Below, piece by piece: positions 11,173-21,790 of a DNA stretch of 64,000 nucleotides. The notes under the pieces are model-generated. The model saw only the letters and a list, made by a program, of their open reading frames with translations. It did not search any database and had not been told where the DNA came from. Where the stretch lies: contig VXRJ01000018.1 of the NCBI GenBank assembly GCA_009838525.1, forward strand, positions 209,077 through 273,076, written 5' to 3'. Within the stretch, counting starts at the first letter, position 1. Each line of letters opens with the position of its first letter. This stretch comes from Acidobacteriota bacterium. Lineage in GTDB: Bacteria; Acidobacteriota; Vicinamibacteria; Vicinamibacterales; UBA8438. The position numbers were made by a program, and so were the translations under genes.

Positions 11173-12777
11173 CTAGAGCCGTACCAAATCAGCCGACCAG
11201 ACGGCCGCCGCGCGGCGAATCTCTTCTAGCACGGCGTCGTTCACGTTCGGTTCGTCCGAATCGGCGCTGGCGTTGCCCAGCCCCACGCGCACTACACCGA
11301 TCGCACCCGCGTCGTGCCTTCCGAGCGCGAAGGTGGAGATGTTGATCCCGTGCCGTCCCAGAATCGTCCCGACTTCGCCGATAACGCCCGGTTGATCGTT
11401 GTTCCGGATCACGATCATCGTCCCTTCGTCGAGCGGCGCCTCCACCTCGACGCCGTCCAGTCGAACGAGCCGGGGCTGATCCGGCTCGAAAACGGCTCCC
11501 TCCGCCCAGTACTCGCGTCCGTCGGCGTGGAGTTTCAGGGAGACCAGGCTGGTGAAGTTCCGCGGGCGCGAACTGCGTGACTCGACCACGTCGAGTCCGC
11601 GCTGCTCGGCGACCGAACGGGCATTCACCAGCGTCACGTTGGTCGACAGTACTTCCCGGAAGAGACCAATCAGCGCCGATCCGACCAGCATTTCGTGCGA
11701 TTCGTCCGCCAACGCTCCGTAGTACCGGAGCCCGATGCCGCTCACACGTCCGCCCGAGAGCTGTGCCAGAAGCCGGCCCATTCTCTCGGTCAGCACGAGA
11801 TACGGCTGGAGTTGCTGGAATTCCTCTGCGTTGACCGACGGATAGTTGACGGCGTTCCGTACGACCCCCGCCCGGAGGTACTCCCGCACGCTGGTCACCG
11901 CTTCGACGCTGACGAGTTCCTGGGCTTCGGCGGTCGCCGCTCCGATGTGTGGCGTGGCTACCACGTCCGGCCGCCCGGTCAGGGTCGTTTCCGATGGCGG
12001 TTCTTCACGAAAGACGTCGAGCGCGGCACCACCGATGCGCCCTTCCTCGATGGCCTCGGTCAGCGCCGCTTCGTCCAGGAGGTCCCCGCGCGCCGTGTTG
12101 ATGATGCGCGCGCCCGGCTTGCACCGTGCGAGCAGCTCACGGCTCACCATTCCACGCGTCGCCTCCGTCGACGGCAGATGGAAAGTGATGAAGTCGGACT
12201 GCGCCACGAGCGACTCGAGAGGAGCCAACTCGATTCCCAGGTCGGACGCCACCTGTGCGGCAACGAACGGATCGTGCGCGATGACTGTCATGTCGAACGC
12301 TCGTGCGCGCCTGACCACCTCCCGTCCGATCCTGCCCAACCCCACGACCCCAAGGATCTTCCCGCGCAGCTCGGCGCCCTGGAACGTCCGCTTGGACCAC
12401 CGGCCCGCCTTCATGTCCGCGTCGGCACGGGTGATGGATCGAGCCGAGGCAAGCATCAGCGCCCAGGCGTGTTCCGCCACACTGATGCTGTTGGCGCCGG
12501 GGGCGTTCAACACCAGGATCCCGCGTGCGCTGGCCGCCTCCAGGTCGACGTTATCCACACCCGTCCCGGCGCGCGCGATCACGCGCAGTTTCGGCGCCGC
12601 GGCGATCAGGTCCGCGGTCACCTTCGTCCCACCGCGCACGATCAGCCCGTCGGCATCGGATACGTGGCTGGACAGCGTCGCTGCGGAACGTCCCTCGCGC
12701 GCGTCAACGCTCCAGCCTTCCGCTTCGAGCATCGCTATGGCCGAGGGGGGGAGCGGTTCGGGAATGACAATCTTCAT
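11173..12777 (-). CDS. serA: D-3-phosphoglycerate dehydrogenase, long (ACT-domain) form
   Basis: First step of serine synthesis: oxidises 3-phosphoglycerate with NAD. I take the ATG at 12775-12777 (MKIVIPEPLPPSAI), giving 534 residues, typical of the long form with an intervening ASB domain and a C-terminal ACT domain. Open frame extends upstream but has no similarity to the family. The NAD site is in LGVVGLGRIGREVVRRA, the catalytic arginine in INTARGDLLDE, the glutamate in DVFREEPP and the histidine in TPHIGAATAEA. The ACT domain (IVIRNNDQPGVIGEVGTIL) likely senses serine. It ends three bases from the convergent GspC-like gene. Confidence 0.95.
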   Translation of the reverse strand: MKIVIPEPLPPSAIAMLEAEGWSVDAREGRSAATLSSHVSDADGLIVRGGTKVTADLIAAAPKLRVIARAGTGVDNVDLEAASARGILVLNAPGANSISVAEHAWALMLASARSITRADADMKAGRWSKRTFQGAELRGKILGVVGLGRIGREVVRRARAFDMTVIAHDPFVAAQVASDLGIELAPLESLVAQSDFITFHLPSTEATRGMVSRELLARCKPGARIINTARGDLLDEAALTEAIEEGRIGGAALDVFREEPPSETTLTGRPDVVATPHIGAATAEAQELVSVEAVTSVREYLRAGVVRNAVNYPSVNAEEFQQLQPYLVLTERMGRLLAQLSGGRVSGIGLRYYGALADESHEMLVGSALIGLFREVLSTNVTLVNARSVAEQRGLDVVESRSSRPRNFTSLVSLKLHADGREYWAEGAVFEPDQPRLVRLDGVEVEAPLDEGTMIVIRNNDQPGVIGEVGTILGRHGINISTFALGRHDAGAIGVVRVGLGNASADSDEPNVNDAVLEEIRRAAAVWSADLVRL

Positions 12778-13098
12778 TGGACGTGATCTGAGGCGATGTT
12801 GCGGGCGCTGCTGGCCCGGGCGGCTGCCGCAGGCGCAGCGAATGGACGAATGAGTGCGTGAAACCTGCTCGAACGACCCGTACAGTATAATCCCCCGTTT
12901 TTCGTTGTGGCGGGGGGGCGGCACAGGGTGCCTGCAGCTTCGCCGCGGCGCCACGGGGCGGGCAGCGCATCACGATGGTGCAAGTCGCTCGAACGGTCCG
13001 GTCGACGCGGCTTGAGAGCATCTGATGGGGCAGTCTTCCACAAGGTTTTCCACAGTTTCTGTTGAAGATTCTGTGCGAGGTTGGAGCAGCAGGCGGCA
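12778..13098. promoter_or_regulatory. Divergent intergenic region between serA and icd
   Basis: 321 bases without a credible gene, between two genes read in opposite directions, so it should hold both promoters. A TATAAT lies at 12886-12891 on the plus strand and its other strand reads TATACT just beside it, but I found no good -35 at 17 bases for either. A short GC hairpin (CCCCCG at 12892, CGGGGG at 12911) follows. Otherwise nothing recognisable. Confidence 0.4.
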
Positions 13099-14325
13099 AT
13101 GGCAACGTTCAAACACGTGACGCCCCCCACCGAGGGGACCGGCATAACATCCCGCGACGGCGCGCTCGTCGTTCCGGACGATCCGATTATTCCGTTCATA
13201 GAGGGAGACGGCACGGGCCGGGACATCTGGAAGGCGTCCGTCCGCGTCTTCGACGCAGCCGTCGCCAAGGCCTACGGCAAGCGGAAGCGCGTCGTATGGT
13301 TCGAGGTGCTGGCGGGCGAGAAGGCTCGCGAACAGACGGGCGAGTGGCTCCCGACGGACACGATCGAGGCGGCGCGCACCTATCGAGTGGCGATCAAGGG
13401 TCCGCTCACAACTCCGGTGGGCGGTGGGATTCGCAGCCTCAACGTCTCGATCCGTCAGATCCTCGACCTCTACGCGTGCGTGCGACCGGTCCGTTATTTC
13501 ACCGGTACGCCGTCACCCGTCCGCAATCCGCATCACATGGACGTCGTGATCTTCCGGGAGAACACCGAGGACGTCTATGCCGGCATGGAGTGGGAGCAGG
13601 GCTCCCGGGCGGCCCATGACATCATCGACTACTTCGGCACGAAGTTCGGCAAGAAGATCCGTCCCGACTCCGGCATCGGTCTCAAGCCGATTTCGATCAC
13701 CGGCAGCAAGCGTCTTATTCGCATGGCGATCCGCTACGCGATAGACAACAACCGGAAGAGCGTGACGCTGGTCCACAAGGGGAACATCATGAAGTTCACC
13801 GAGGGGGCATTCCGGGACTGGGGGTACGAGCTGGCGAAGGAAGAGTACGGCGAGCGGACCATCGGCGAGTGGGACGACGGGGATGCGGACGGCAAGGTCG
13901 TCATCAAGGATCGAATCGCCGACAGCATGCTGCAGCAGATTCTGACCCGCACTTCGGAGTACGACGTCATCGCCACCACCAACCTGAACGGCGACTATCT
14001 TTCGGATGCCTGCGCCGCCCAGGTGGGCGGACTTGGATTGGCTCCCGGGGCGAACATCGGGGACGAAGTGGGCTTCTTCGAGGCGACCCACGGCACCGCG
14101 CCCAAGTACGCCGACCGGGACGTCATCAACCCCAGTTCGGTCATCCTGTCCGGCGCGATGATGTTCCGTTACCTGCAGTGGAACGAGGTGGCTGACCTCA
14201 TCGAAGCCGGGATCGAACGATGCATTCGGGCGAAGACGGTCACGTATGATCTGGAGCGCCTCATGGAGGGCGCGACGAAGCTGAAGACGTCGGAGTTCGC
14301 CGACGCCATAATCGCCAACATGTAG
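13099..14325 (+). CDS. icd: Isocitrate dehydrogenase (NADP type)
   Basis: Oxidative decarboxylation of isocitrate to 2-oxoglutarate. I choose the ATG at 13099 (MATFKHVT, 408 residues); a TTG at 13081 in the same frame would add six. With this start, the substrate-site segment [10 protein letters not shown] falls at 111-120, so the serine equals E. coli Ser113, the residue that AceK phosphorylates. Other family blocks are [58 protein letters not shown] and [12 protein letters not shown]. First gene of the TCA block; mdh follows after 45 bases. No aceK is in the window. Confidence 0.96.
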   Translation: MATFKHVTPPTEGTGITSRDGALVVPDDPIIPFIEGDGTGRDIWKASVRVFDAAVAKAYGKRKRVVWFEVLAGEKAREQTGEWLPTDTIEAARTYRVAIKGPLTTPVGGGIRSLNVSIRQILDLYACVRPVRYFTGTPSPVRNPHHMDVVIFRENTEDVYAGMEWEQGSRAAHDIIDYFGTKFGKKIRPDSGIGLKPISITGSKRLIRMAIRYAIDNNRKSVTLVHKGNIMKFTEGAFRDWGYELAKEEYGERTIGEWDDGDADGKVVIKDRIADSMLQQILTRTSEYDVIATTNLNGDYLSDACAAQVGGLGLAPGANIGDEVGFFEATHGTAPKYADRDVINPSSVILSGAMMFRYLQWNEVADLIEAGIERCIRAKTVTYDLERLMEGATKLKTSEFADAIIANM

Positions 14326-14328
14326 TAG

Positions 14329-15297
<969 letters not shown>

Positions 15298-15352
15298 CCT
15301 CACCGTGCGTGGCGCGGGACAGTGCCTTCCGCGCCGCGGGTCCAGGCCGCCC

Positions 15353-16519
15353 GTGAAAATCCACGAGTACCAGGCAAAGCAACTGTTTGCGGCGGCCGGC
15401 CTTCCGGTGCCGCGCGGTGACGTCGCGCATTCGGAGGCAGAGGCGCGGCGCGTCGCCGAAGGCCTGGGAGGCCGGGTCGTCGTCAAGGCGCAGATTCATG
15501 CCGGCGGCCGCGGCAAGGGGGGCGGCGTAAGGGTCGTCGGGGATGCGGCGGAAGCCGAACGGGCCGCGAAGACGATCCTCGGCATGACGCTGGTCACCGC
15601 CCAGACCGGTCCGGAGGGTCGGACGGTCGGACGGCTGCTGATTGAGGAAGCGCTCGACATCGCCCAGGAGTTGTATGTCGGCCTGGTCATAGACCGCGCG
15701 CTGGCGCGACCGGTGCTGATGGCGAGTGCGGCGGGAGGCATGGATATCGAGCAGGTGGCGGCGGACACGCCGGAACTGATCCACCGCGAGGCCATAGATT
15801 CCGCTACGGGCCTGCTGCCGTTTCAGGCGCGTCGCGTCGCCTTCGCGATGGGGTTGACGGGACGCGTGGCAAATAGTGTCGCGGCCGCGATGCTTGCCGC
15901 CGACCGGGTGTTCCGTCAGGTCGACGCGTCGCTGCTCGAGGTGAACCCGCTCGTCATTACCGGCGCCGGTGATGTCCTGGCCCTCGACGCCAAGGTCAAT
16001 CTGGACGACAGCGCACTGGCGCGCCATCCCGACCTTCCCGAACTGCGCGACCTCGCCGAGGAGGATCCGCTGGAGGTGGAGGCGTCGAGGCACGCGCTCA
16101 ACTACATCCGCCTCGACGGCACCATCGGCTGCATGGTGAACGGCGCCGGCCTGGCCATGGCGACGATGGACATCATCAAACTGTCGGGGGGCGAACCGGC
16201 GAACTTCCTGGACGTCGGCGGTGGCGCCAACGCGGATCAGATCCGGAACGCGTTCCGTCTGCTGCTTGCCGACGAGAACGTCCGTGCGGTGCTCATCAAT
16301 ATCTTCGGCGGCATTCTCCGGTGCGACGTTCTCGCCGAGGGTGTCATTGCCGCCGTGCGCGAGCTCGACGTTACGCTTCCCATGGTGATCCGGATGGAGG
16401 GCACGAACGTCGAGCAGGGAAACCGCATGCTGAAGGAGAGCGGCCTTAACTTCGCGACGGCGGCGTCGATGGGCGAAGCGGCGGAATGCGTCGTGGCGCT
16501 TGCCGCTGCCGGCGGGTGA
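15353..16519 (+). CDS. sucC: Succinyl-CoA synthetase, beta subunit
   Basis: With SucD makes succinate from succinyl-CoA with substrate-level phosphorylation. The GTG at 15353 (KIHEYQAKQLF) gives 388 residues, exactly the common SucC length; upstream codons in frame are spurious. The ATP-grasp domain has VVKAQIHAGGRGKGGGVRVV at about 43-62 and EVNPLV near 200. The C-terminal CoA-ligase part has NGAGLAMATMD, GGEPANFLDVGGGA, NIFGGILRCD and EGTNVEQG. It lies 56 bases after mdh and 22 before sucD. Confidence 0.96.
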   Translation: MKIHEYQAKQLFAAAGLPVPRGDVAHSEAEARRVAEGLGGRVVVKAQIHAGGRGKGGGVRVVGDAAEAERAAKTILGMTLVTAQTGPEGRTVGRLLIEEALDIAQELYVGLVIDRALARPVLMASAAGGMDIEQVAADTPELIHREAIDSATGLLPFQARRVAFAMGLTGRVANSVAAAMLAADRVFRQVDASLLEVNPLVITGAGDVLALDAKVNLDDSALARHPDLPELRDLAEEDPLEVEASRHALNYIRLDGTIGCMVNGAGLAMATMDIIKLSGGEPANFLDVGGGANADQIRNAFRLLLADENVRAVLINIFGGILRCDVLAEGVIAAVRELDVTLPMVIRMEGTNVEQGNRMLKESGLNFATAASMGEAAECVVALAAAGG

Positions 16520-16540
16520 AATGACACGAGTCGGCGAACC

Positions 16541-17413
16541 ATGGCGATTCTGATCGACGAGACGACGCGGCTCCTCGTGCAGGGGTTGACCGGCCGCGAA
16601 GGGACGTTTCACGCGCGGCAGGCGGCCGCTTACGGCACCACGGTTGTGGGTGGAGTGACACCCGGCAAGGGGGGCGCGACGCACGAGGGCTGGCCGGTGT
16701 TCGATACCGTCGCTGCGGCGGTGGCGGCGACAGGAGCCGACGTATCGGTCATTTTCGTCCCACCGGTGGCGGCCGCCGATGCGGTCATGGAGGCGGCGGA
16801 CGCGGGGATCGGCGTGGTCGTCTGTATCACGGAGGGGATTCCGACGCTCGACATGGTCCGCGTGATGGCGTATCTCGCGCGTCGCCCCACGCGCCTGGTC
16901 GGTCCGAACTGCCCCGGCATCCTCTCGGTCGGAAAGGCGAAGGCCGGGATCATCCCCGGACATATCGGAATGCCCGGCCCGGTCGGTATCGTCTCTCGCA
17001 GCGGAACGCTCACCTACGAGGCGATGCATCAATTGACGCGCCTGGGCCTGGGCCAGTCCACCTGTCTCGGCATCGGCGGCGATCCGGTGATCGGGACGGA
17101 TTTCATCCGGGCGCTCGAGCTCTTCGGGCAGGATTCCGAGACCGAGGCGGTGGTGCTGATCGGCGAAATCGGCGGGACCGCGGAGGAGGAGGCGGCCGCC
17201 TGGATCGCCGCACGTTTCGACAAACCGGTAGTCGGTTTCGTCGCTGGCCGGACGGCGCCTCCGGGACGCCGAATGGGACATGCCGGCGCCATCATTGCCG
17301 GTGGCGCCGGCACCGCGGTCGAGAAGATGTCCGCCCTCGAAGCGGCGGGCGTCAGCGTCGTCGAGAGTCCGGCGCGCATCGGCGAAACCGTTGCCCGCCG
17401 CCTCGGCCTGTGA
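16541..17413 (+). CDS. sucD: Succinyl-CoA synthetase, alpha subunit
   Basis: 290 residues. The CoA-binding start [19 protein letters not shown] and GGVTPGKGG are typical, as is [20 protein letters not shown]. The phosphohistidine sits in [10 protein letters not shown] as His247, matching the E. coli active-site His246 by alignment of the motif. Partner of sucC, 22 bases downstream of it. Whether the enzyme prefers ATP or GTP cannot be read here. Confidence 0.96.
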   Translation: MAILIDETTRLLVQGLTGREGTFHARQAAAYGTTVVGGVTPGKGGATHEGWPVFDTVAAAVAATGADVSVIFVPPVAAADAVMEAADAGIGVVVCITEGIPTLDMVRVMAYLARRPTRLVGPNCPGILSVGKAKAGIIPGHIGMPGPVGIVSRSGTLTYEAMHQLTRLGLGQSTCLGIGGDPVIGTDFIRALELFGQDSETEAVVLIGEIGGTAEEEAAAWIAARFDKPVVGFVAGRTAPPGRRMGHAGAIIAGGAGTAVEKMSALEAAGVSVVESPARIGETVARRLGL

Positions 17414-17478
17414 CCGGTGTGGCGCGGGCGGCGGCCGCCGTACAGCCGTGCGATGCGTGGATGGCGCCGGCGATCCTG

Positions 17479-17484
17479 TATACT
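17479..17484 (+). promoter_or_regulatory. Possible -10 element upstream of korA
   Basis: TATACT in the 103-base gap between sucD and korA, 33 bases before the korA ATG. No convincing -35 is found 16-18 bases upstream, so this is only a candidate for an internal promoter that would let korAB be expressed apart from sucCD. Confidence 0.25.
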
Positions 17485-17516
17485 TGAAGGCTGTACGCCC
17501 GCGCACGAATCACAGC

Positions 17517-19415
17517 ATGGCACTTCCTGACGTCGCAGTAGCCGACCGGCCCGCGGTCCGCGGCAAGGGCCGCATCGTCAACGACTTCAGCATCCAGGTA
17601 GCCACCGTCAACGGTTCGGGCAGCCAGACTGCCAACCTGGTGCTCCTGCGCTCCATTTTCAGGATGGGCGTCCCAGTATCGGGCAAGAACCTGTTCCCGT
17701 CGAACATTGCCGGACTCCCCACGTGGTTCACTATCCGCGCCAACAAGGATGGCTACATCGCCCGCAAGGACCAGGTGGACATTCTGGTCGCGATGAACCG
17801 GGAAACCGCGAACGAGGACGTGCTCTCTCTCTCGAGGGGCGCCGCCGTCGTCTACGACGAACCACTGGCGCTCGATACTCTGCGCGACGACCTCGTCTTC
17901 TATCCGGTCCCGTTCGACAAGCTGGTTGCCGGCATTTCGACCAGCCCGAAGCTCCGGCGCTTCGTTCGCAACATGATCTATGACGGGGTGCTGGCGAAGC
18001 TGCTCGACATCGACCTCACCAGAATGGAAGAGGCTCTGCAGAAGCAGTTGGGACGGAAACCGAAGGCGGTCGCGCTCAACAAACAGGCGCTCGAGATCGG
18101 TTTCGAGTACGCCGCGCAGCATTTTGAGAAACGCGATCCGTACGTCGTCGCGCCCTTGAACAAGACCCAGGATCTGATGCTGATCGAGGGAAACGCGGCC
18201 GCCGCGATCGGCTCGATGATGGCGGGCGTCACCGTCGTCACCTGGTACCCCATCACGCCCTCGTCCTCGCTCTGCGAGACCCTGATCGACTATCTCCGGA
18301 AGTACCGGATCGACGAGAAGACGGGCAAGGCGACTTTCGCCGTCGTGCAGGCGGAGGACGAAATCGCGGCACTTGGGATGGCGATCGGCGCGGGATGGGC
18401 CGGCGCGCGGGCGATGACGTCCACCAGCGGCCCGGGCGTCTCGCTCATGGGCGAGTTTGCCGGACTCGCCTACTACGGCGAAGTGCCGGCGGTCATCTTC
18501 AACATCCAGCGCGTCGGCCCGTCCACCGGACTCCCGACCCGCACCGCCCAGGGCGACGTCATTTCCACCGCATTCCTTTCGCACGGTGACACGCGCCACC
18601 TGATGCTCTTCCCGTCATCGGTCAAGGAGTGCTACGAGATGGCGATCGAGGCCTTCGATCTGGCGGAGCGGTTCCAGACGCCGGTTTTCGTCATGAGCGA
18701 TCTCGACCTCGGGATGAACACCTGGATGTCCGAACAGTTCGAATACCCGGACCGGCCTCTCGACCGGGGAAAGGTGCTCGATGAAGAGACCCTCAAGCGG
18801 ATCGGCGCGTTCGGCCGCTATCGCGATGTCGATGGCGACGGGATCCCGTACCGGACGCTGCCGGGCGACCACCTGCCTGCGTACTTCTGCCGCGGCTCAG
18901 GCCACAACGAGCTTGCCCAGTACAGCGAGCGGCCGGATGACTACCAGAACAACATCGATCGGCTGACGCGGAAGTTCGAGCAGGCGCGGAACTGGATCCC
19001 GACTCCGGAGCACGACGAGCGCAAGGAGGCTACGGTCGGCATCGTTGCTTACGGCACGAGCCACTGGGCGGTGGTCGAGAGCCGCGATCAGTTGCGCGCC
19101 GAGGAGAGCCTTGAGACTTCGTACTATCGAATCCGTGGCTATCCGTTCCGGACCGCGCCGCTCGCGAGGTTCATCGAGCGCCACGAACGGGTGTATGTCG
19201 TGGAGCAGAACCGCGACGCGCAGATGCTCAGCCTGATGAAGCTCGAACTGGCTCCGGAGCTGACTCGGCGCCTCCGCAGCGTGCGGCACTATACGGGGCT
19301 CCCGATCGATGCCAGGTCGATCACCGACAGCGTGCTGCTCCAGGAGGGGTTGCGAATCGAGCGCGTGACTCCGCATCCACGGCTGCCGCACAAGGCGGGG
19401 GTCGGAGGCGAGTAG
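17517..19415 (+). CDS. korA: 2-oxoglutarate:ferredoxin oxidoreductase, fused gamma-alpha subunit
   Basis: 632 residues from the ATG at 17517. The first 190 or so residues are the gamma-type domain (NDFSIQVATVNGSGSQTANL, later RLVFYP-like segment and the lone KNLFPSNIAGLPTWF). The rest is the alpha/pyrimidine-binding part, with TWYPITPSSSLCE, AVVQAEDEIAALGMAIGAGWAG, TSTSGPGVSLM and RVGPSTGLPTRTAQGD. This fused layout is usual for bacterial KorA. With KorB it converts 2-oxoglutarate and CoA to succinyl-CoA, reducing ferredoxin. Its place behind sucCD and icd supports 2-oxoglutarate as the substrate, but related 2-oxoacid enzymes cannot be excluded from sequence alone. Confidence 0.92.
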   Translation: MALPDVAVADRPAVRGKGRIVNDFSIQVATVNGSGSQTANLVLLRSIFRMGVPVSGKNLFPSNIAGLPTWFTIRANKDGYIARKDQVDILVAMNRETANEDVLSLSRGAAVVYDEPLALDTLRDDLVFYPVPFDKLVAGISTSPKLRRFVRNMIYDGVLAKLLDIDLTRMEEALQKQLGRKPKAVALNKQALEIGFEYAAQHFEKRDPYVVAPLNKTQDLMLIEGNAAAAIGSMMAGVTVVTWYPITPSSSLCETLIDYLRKYRIDEKTGKATFAVVQAEDEIAALGMAIGAGWAGARAMTSTSGPGVSLMGEFAGLAYYGEVPAVIFNIQRVGPSTGLPTRTAQGDVISTAFLSHGDTRHLMLFPSSVKECYEMAIEAFDLAERFQTPVFVMSDLDLGMNTWMSEQFEYPDRPLDRGKVLDEETLKRIGAFGRYRDVDGDGIPYRTLPGDHLPAYFCRGSGHNELAQYSERPDDYQNNIDRLTRKFEQARNWIPTPEHDERKEATVGIVAYGTSHWAVVESRDQLRAEESLETSYYRIRGYPFRTAPLARFIERHERVYVVEQNRDAQMLSLMKLELAPELTRRLRSVRHYTGLPIDARSITDSVLLQEGLRIERVTPHPRLPHKAGVGGE

Positions 19416-19511
19416 CCCACCGGACACGGCGTTGGGCGGAAACATCGTCATGGCGGCACGGGAACCGGGGACCTCGGCGCGGGAAGGCTAGACGGAGGCA
19501 TAGAAACGATC

Positions 19512-20576
19512 GTGGCAACGGCACCAACCGAACAGTCCAGACCATCACGTGCGTCGCGGCCGCGGGTGAACCGGATTGGCCTCGACGCAAAGGCATACCG
19601 CGGCTCGAAGACAACGCTTTGCGCCGGCTGTGGCCACAACGCCATCTCGGAGCGGATCATCAACGCCTGTTACGAGATGGGGGTTCAGCCGGAGCGCGTA
19701 ATCAAGCTTTCGGGCATCGGCTGTTCCAGCAAGAGCCCCGCCTATTTTCTTGGTCAGGCGCACGGGTTCAACGCCGTGCATGGCCGGATGCCGTCGGTCG
19801 GCACCGGCGCGCTGCTCGCCAACCACAAGCTTGTGGCGATTGGCGTCAGCGGCGACGGCGACACGGGCGCGATCGGGATCGGCCAGTTCGTCCATCTGAT
19901 GCGGCGCAACCTGCCGATCATCTACATCATTGAGGACAACGGTTGTTACGGCCTGACCAAGGGCCAGTTCTCTCCCACTGCGGATATCGGGTCGACGTTG
20001 AAGACCGGCGTGGTCAACGATCTGCCGCCGATTGACACCTGTGCCCTCGCTGTCGAGCTCGGAGCGTCGTTTGTCGCCCGTTCGTTCTCCGGAGACAAGA
20101 AGCAGCTGTCCGCGATCCTGAAGGCGGCGCTCAGTCACCGCGGCACCGCGATGCTGGACGTGCTGTCGCCATGCGTGACGTTCAACGATCACGAGGGTTC
20201 GACCAAGAGTTACGCCTACGTCAAGGACCATGACGATCCCCTCGAGGAGATGGACTTCGTCCCGTACTTCGAAGAGATCGAGATCGACTATGAGCCGGGA
20301 GTCACGCAGGAGGTGGAGCTGCACGACGGTTCCCGGATTTACCTCCGAAAGCTGGACGAGGACTACGACCCGCTCGACAAGGTGCAGGCGCTGAGGGTTC
20401 TTGAGGAGACGCGCCGTCGCGGGGAGTTCGCGACCGGACTCATCTATGTCGAGCCGCGGAAGACCGATTTCCTGACCGCCCTCAACATGGTGGACGAGCC
20501 CCTGGCGACACTGTCCGAAGCACGTGTCCGCCCGGGGCGGGCGGCACTCGACGAGATTATGGAGGACCTCCGCTAA
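19512..20576 (+). CDS. korB: 2-oxoglutarate:ferredoxin oxidoreductase, beta subunit
   Basis: 354 residues from a GTG at 19512. The thiamine-diphosphate/iron-sulfur subunit: LCAGCGHNAISERI carries Cys37 and Cys40, GIGCSSKSPAYF a further cysteine, then GVSGDGDTGAIGIGQF (diphosphate and Mg site) and EDNGCYGLTKGQFSPT. The conserved cysteine in LSPCVTFND near residue 218 would be the fourth cluster ligand. The N-terminal 20 residues are Ser/Arg/Pro-rich and unconserved. The 96-base gap to korA holds nothing notable. Works with korA as one enzyme. Confidence 0.94.
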   Translation: MATAPTEQSRPSRASRPRVNRIGLDAKAYRGSKTTLCAGCGHNAISERIINACYEMGVQPERVIKLSGIGCSSKSPAYFLGQAHGFNAVHGRMPSVGTGALLANHKLVAIGVSGDGDTGAIGIGQFVHLMRRNLPIIYIIEDNGCYGLTKGQFSPTADIGSTLKTGVVNDLPPIDTCALAVELGASFVARSFSGDKKQLSAILKAALSHRGTAMLDVLSPCVTFNDHEGSTKSYAYVKDHDDPLEEMDFVPYFEEIEIDYEPGVTQEVELHDGSRIYLRKLDEDYDPLDKVQALRVLEETRRRGEFATGLIYVEPRKTDFLTALNMVDEPLATLSEARVRPGRAALDEIMEDLR

Positions 20577-20589
20577 GCGGGCGTGCCGC

Positions 20590-21003
20590 ATGGAACGGAC
20601 GCTCGCCATCATCAAGCCGGACGCTGTCGCGGCTGGGCACATCGGCGCGATCGTGAAGCGGATCGAGTCGGAGGGGCTGCAGATCCGCGCCATACGGCTC
20701 GTTCGTCTCTCGCGACCCGACGCCGAGGGGTTCTACGCTGTTCATCGGGAGAGGCCCTTCTTCACGAGCCTGACCACCTTCATGTCGTCCGGTCCGGCGA
20801 TTGTCCTGGCGCTCGAGGCGGAGAATGCCATACGGCGCTGGCGCGACATCATGGGGGCCACCGATCCGGCTAAGGCGCCGGAGGGCAGTCTGCGGCGGCA
20901 GTTCGGAACGTCGATCGAGCGCAACGCCACCCACGGATCGGACGCGTCCGACACAGCGGCGTACGAACTCGGCTACTTCTTCCGCGGCATTGAGCTGGGT
21001 TGA
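20590..21003 (+). CDS. ndk: Nucleoside diphosphate kinase
   Basis: 137 residues from the ATG at 20590 ([13 protein letters not shown]), the standard length. The phosphohistidine is His115 in RNATHGSDA. Other family blocks are [17 protein letters not shown] and [18 protein letters not shown]. It balances nucleoside triphosphates using ATP. It follows korB by 13 bases and precedes dcd by 16, so it is probably transcribed with the TCA block; a link to SucCD (NTP exchange) is plausible. Confidence 0.97.
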   Translation: MERTLAIIKPDAVAAGHIGAIVKRIESEGLQIRAIRLVRLSRPDAEGFYAVHRERPFFTSLTTFMSSGPAIVLALEAENAIRRWRDIMGATDPAKAPEGSLRRQFGTSIERNATHGSDASDTAAYELGYFFRGIELG

Positions 21004-21019
21004 CGGCGGGAACGACGGG

Positions 21020-21574
21020 ATGAGCATCAAGTCGGATGGCTGGATCAAGCGGATGGCGCTCGAGTACCGCATGATTGAGCCGTTCGTCGAAGAGCAGGTG
21101 CGCGAGGGAGTCGTCTCCTATGGCGTCTCCTCCTACGGCTATGACATTCGAGTGGCGGACGAATTCAAGGTCTTCACCAACATCAATACGACGGTGATCG
21201 ACCCGAAGGCCTTCGATTCGCGGTCGTTTGTCGATCTGAAGGCGGACGTCTGCATCGTGCCGCCCAACTCGTTCGCGCTGGCTCGCACCGTCGAGTACTT
21301 TCGCATCCCGCGCGATGTCCTGACCGTCTGCCTGGGAAAGTCGACCTATGCCCGTTGCGGCATCATCGTCAACGTCACGCCGTTCGAGCCCGAGTGGGAG
21401 GGGACGGCGACCCTGGAGATCTCCAACACGACCCCGCTACCGGCCCGGATCTACGCCAACGAAGGGATTGCACAGGTGCTTTTCTTTCAGAGCGATGAGG
21501 TCTGCGAGCGGTCGTACGCCGACAAGAAGGGTAAGTACCAGGCCCAGCAGCAGGTTACCCTGCCGCGGATCTAG
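21020..21574 (+). CDS. dcd: dCTP deaminase
   Basis: 184 residues from the ATG at 21020. Family blocks: [48 protein letters not shown] and [19 protein letters not shown], where the glutamate of the EGTATLE region is the catalytic base of dCTP deaminases, then [12 protein letters not shown]. Produces dUTP (or dUMP if bifunctional) for thymidylate synthesis. The KGKYQAQQ tail is typical of the monofunctional or Dcd-type enzymes. Last gene of the 13.1-21.6 kb plus-strand block. Confidence 0.95.
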   Translation: MSIKSDGWIKRMALEYRMIEPFVEEQVREGVVSYGVSSYGYDIRVADEFKVFTNINTTVIDPKAFDSRSFVDLKADVCIVPPNSFALARTVEYFRIPRDVLTVCLGKSTYARCGIIVNVTPFEPEWEGTATLEISNTTPLPARIYANEGIAQVLFFQSDEVCERSYADKKGKYQAQQQVTLPRI

Positions 21575-21726
21575 CGCCGTCGGTCAAGGCCCCATCGTTG
21601 GGGGAATGACGACTGCCTGGCGCCTTCCGGCGCTTGCTTCAGGACAGGGGCGCGCCCCCGGGGTCGGGTTGACCGGAAATCGCCTGCCGTAGTACCCTGC
21701 ATTGCCTGCCGGTTCGCTCGTGGTGC

Positions 21727-21781
21727 GCGTGTCGAGGACACGCCATCAGCAACCCGGACGCACCGCCGGGCAACCCTGACG
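21727..21781 (+). promoter_or_regulatory. Hairpin and tandem repeats upstream of the cytochrome bc operon
   Basis: In the 216-base gap before the HEAT-protein gene there is a perfect hairpin GCGTGTC-GAG-GACACGC at 21727-21743. It is followed by two near-identical 12-mers, GCAACCCGGACG at 21749-21760 and GCAACCCTGACG at 21770-21781, spaced 21 bases start to start, ending ten bases before the ATG. A perfect palindrome GGGGCGCGCCCC lies further up at 21647-21658. Two-turn spacing suggests protein binding or an RNA leader; function is not known. Confidence 0.35.
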
Positions 21782-21790
21782 GCACCATAG

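Noticed and set aside
13031..13060. CTTCCACAA and TTTTCCACA, like DnaA boxes, upstream of icd
   Set aside because: Neither equals the TTATCCACA consensus; there is no AT-rich unwinding region, no dnaA/dnaN or gidA gene nearby. Chance is likelier than an origin.
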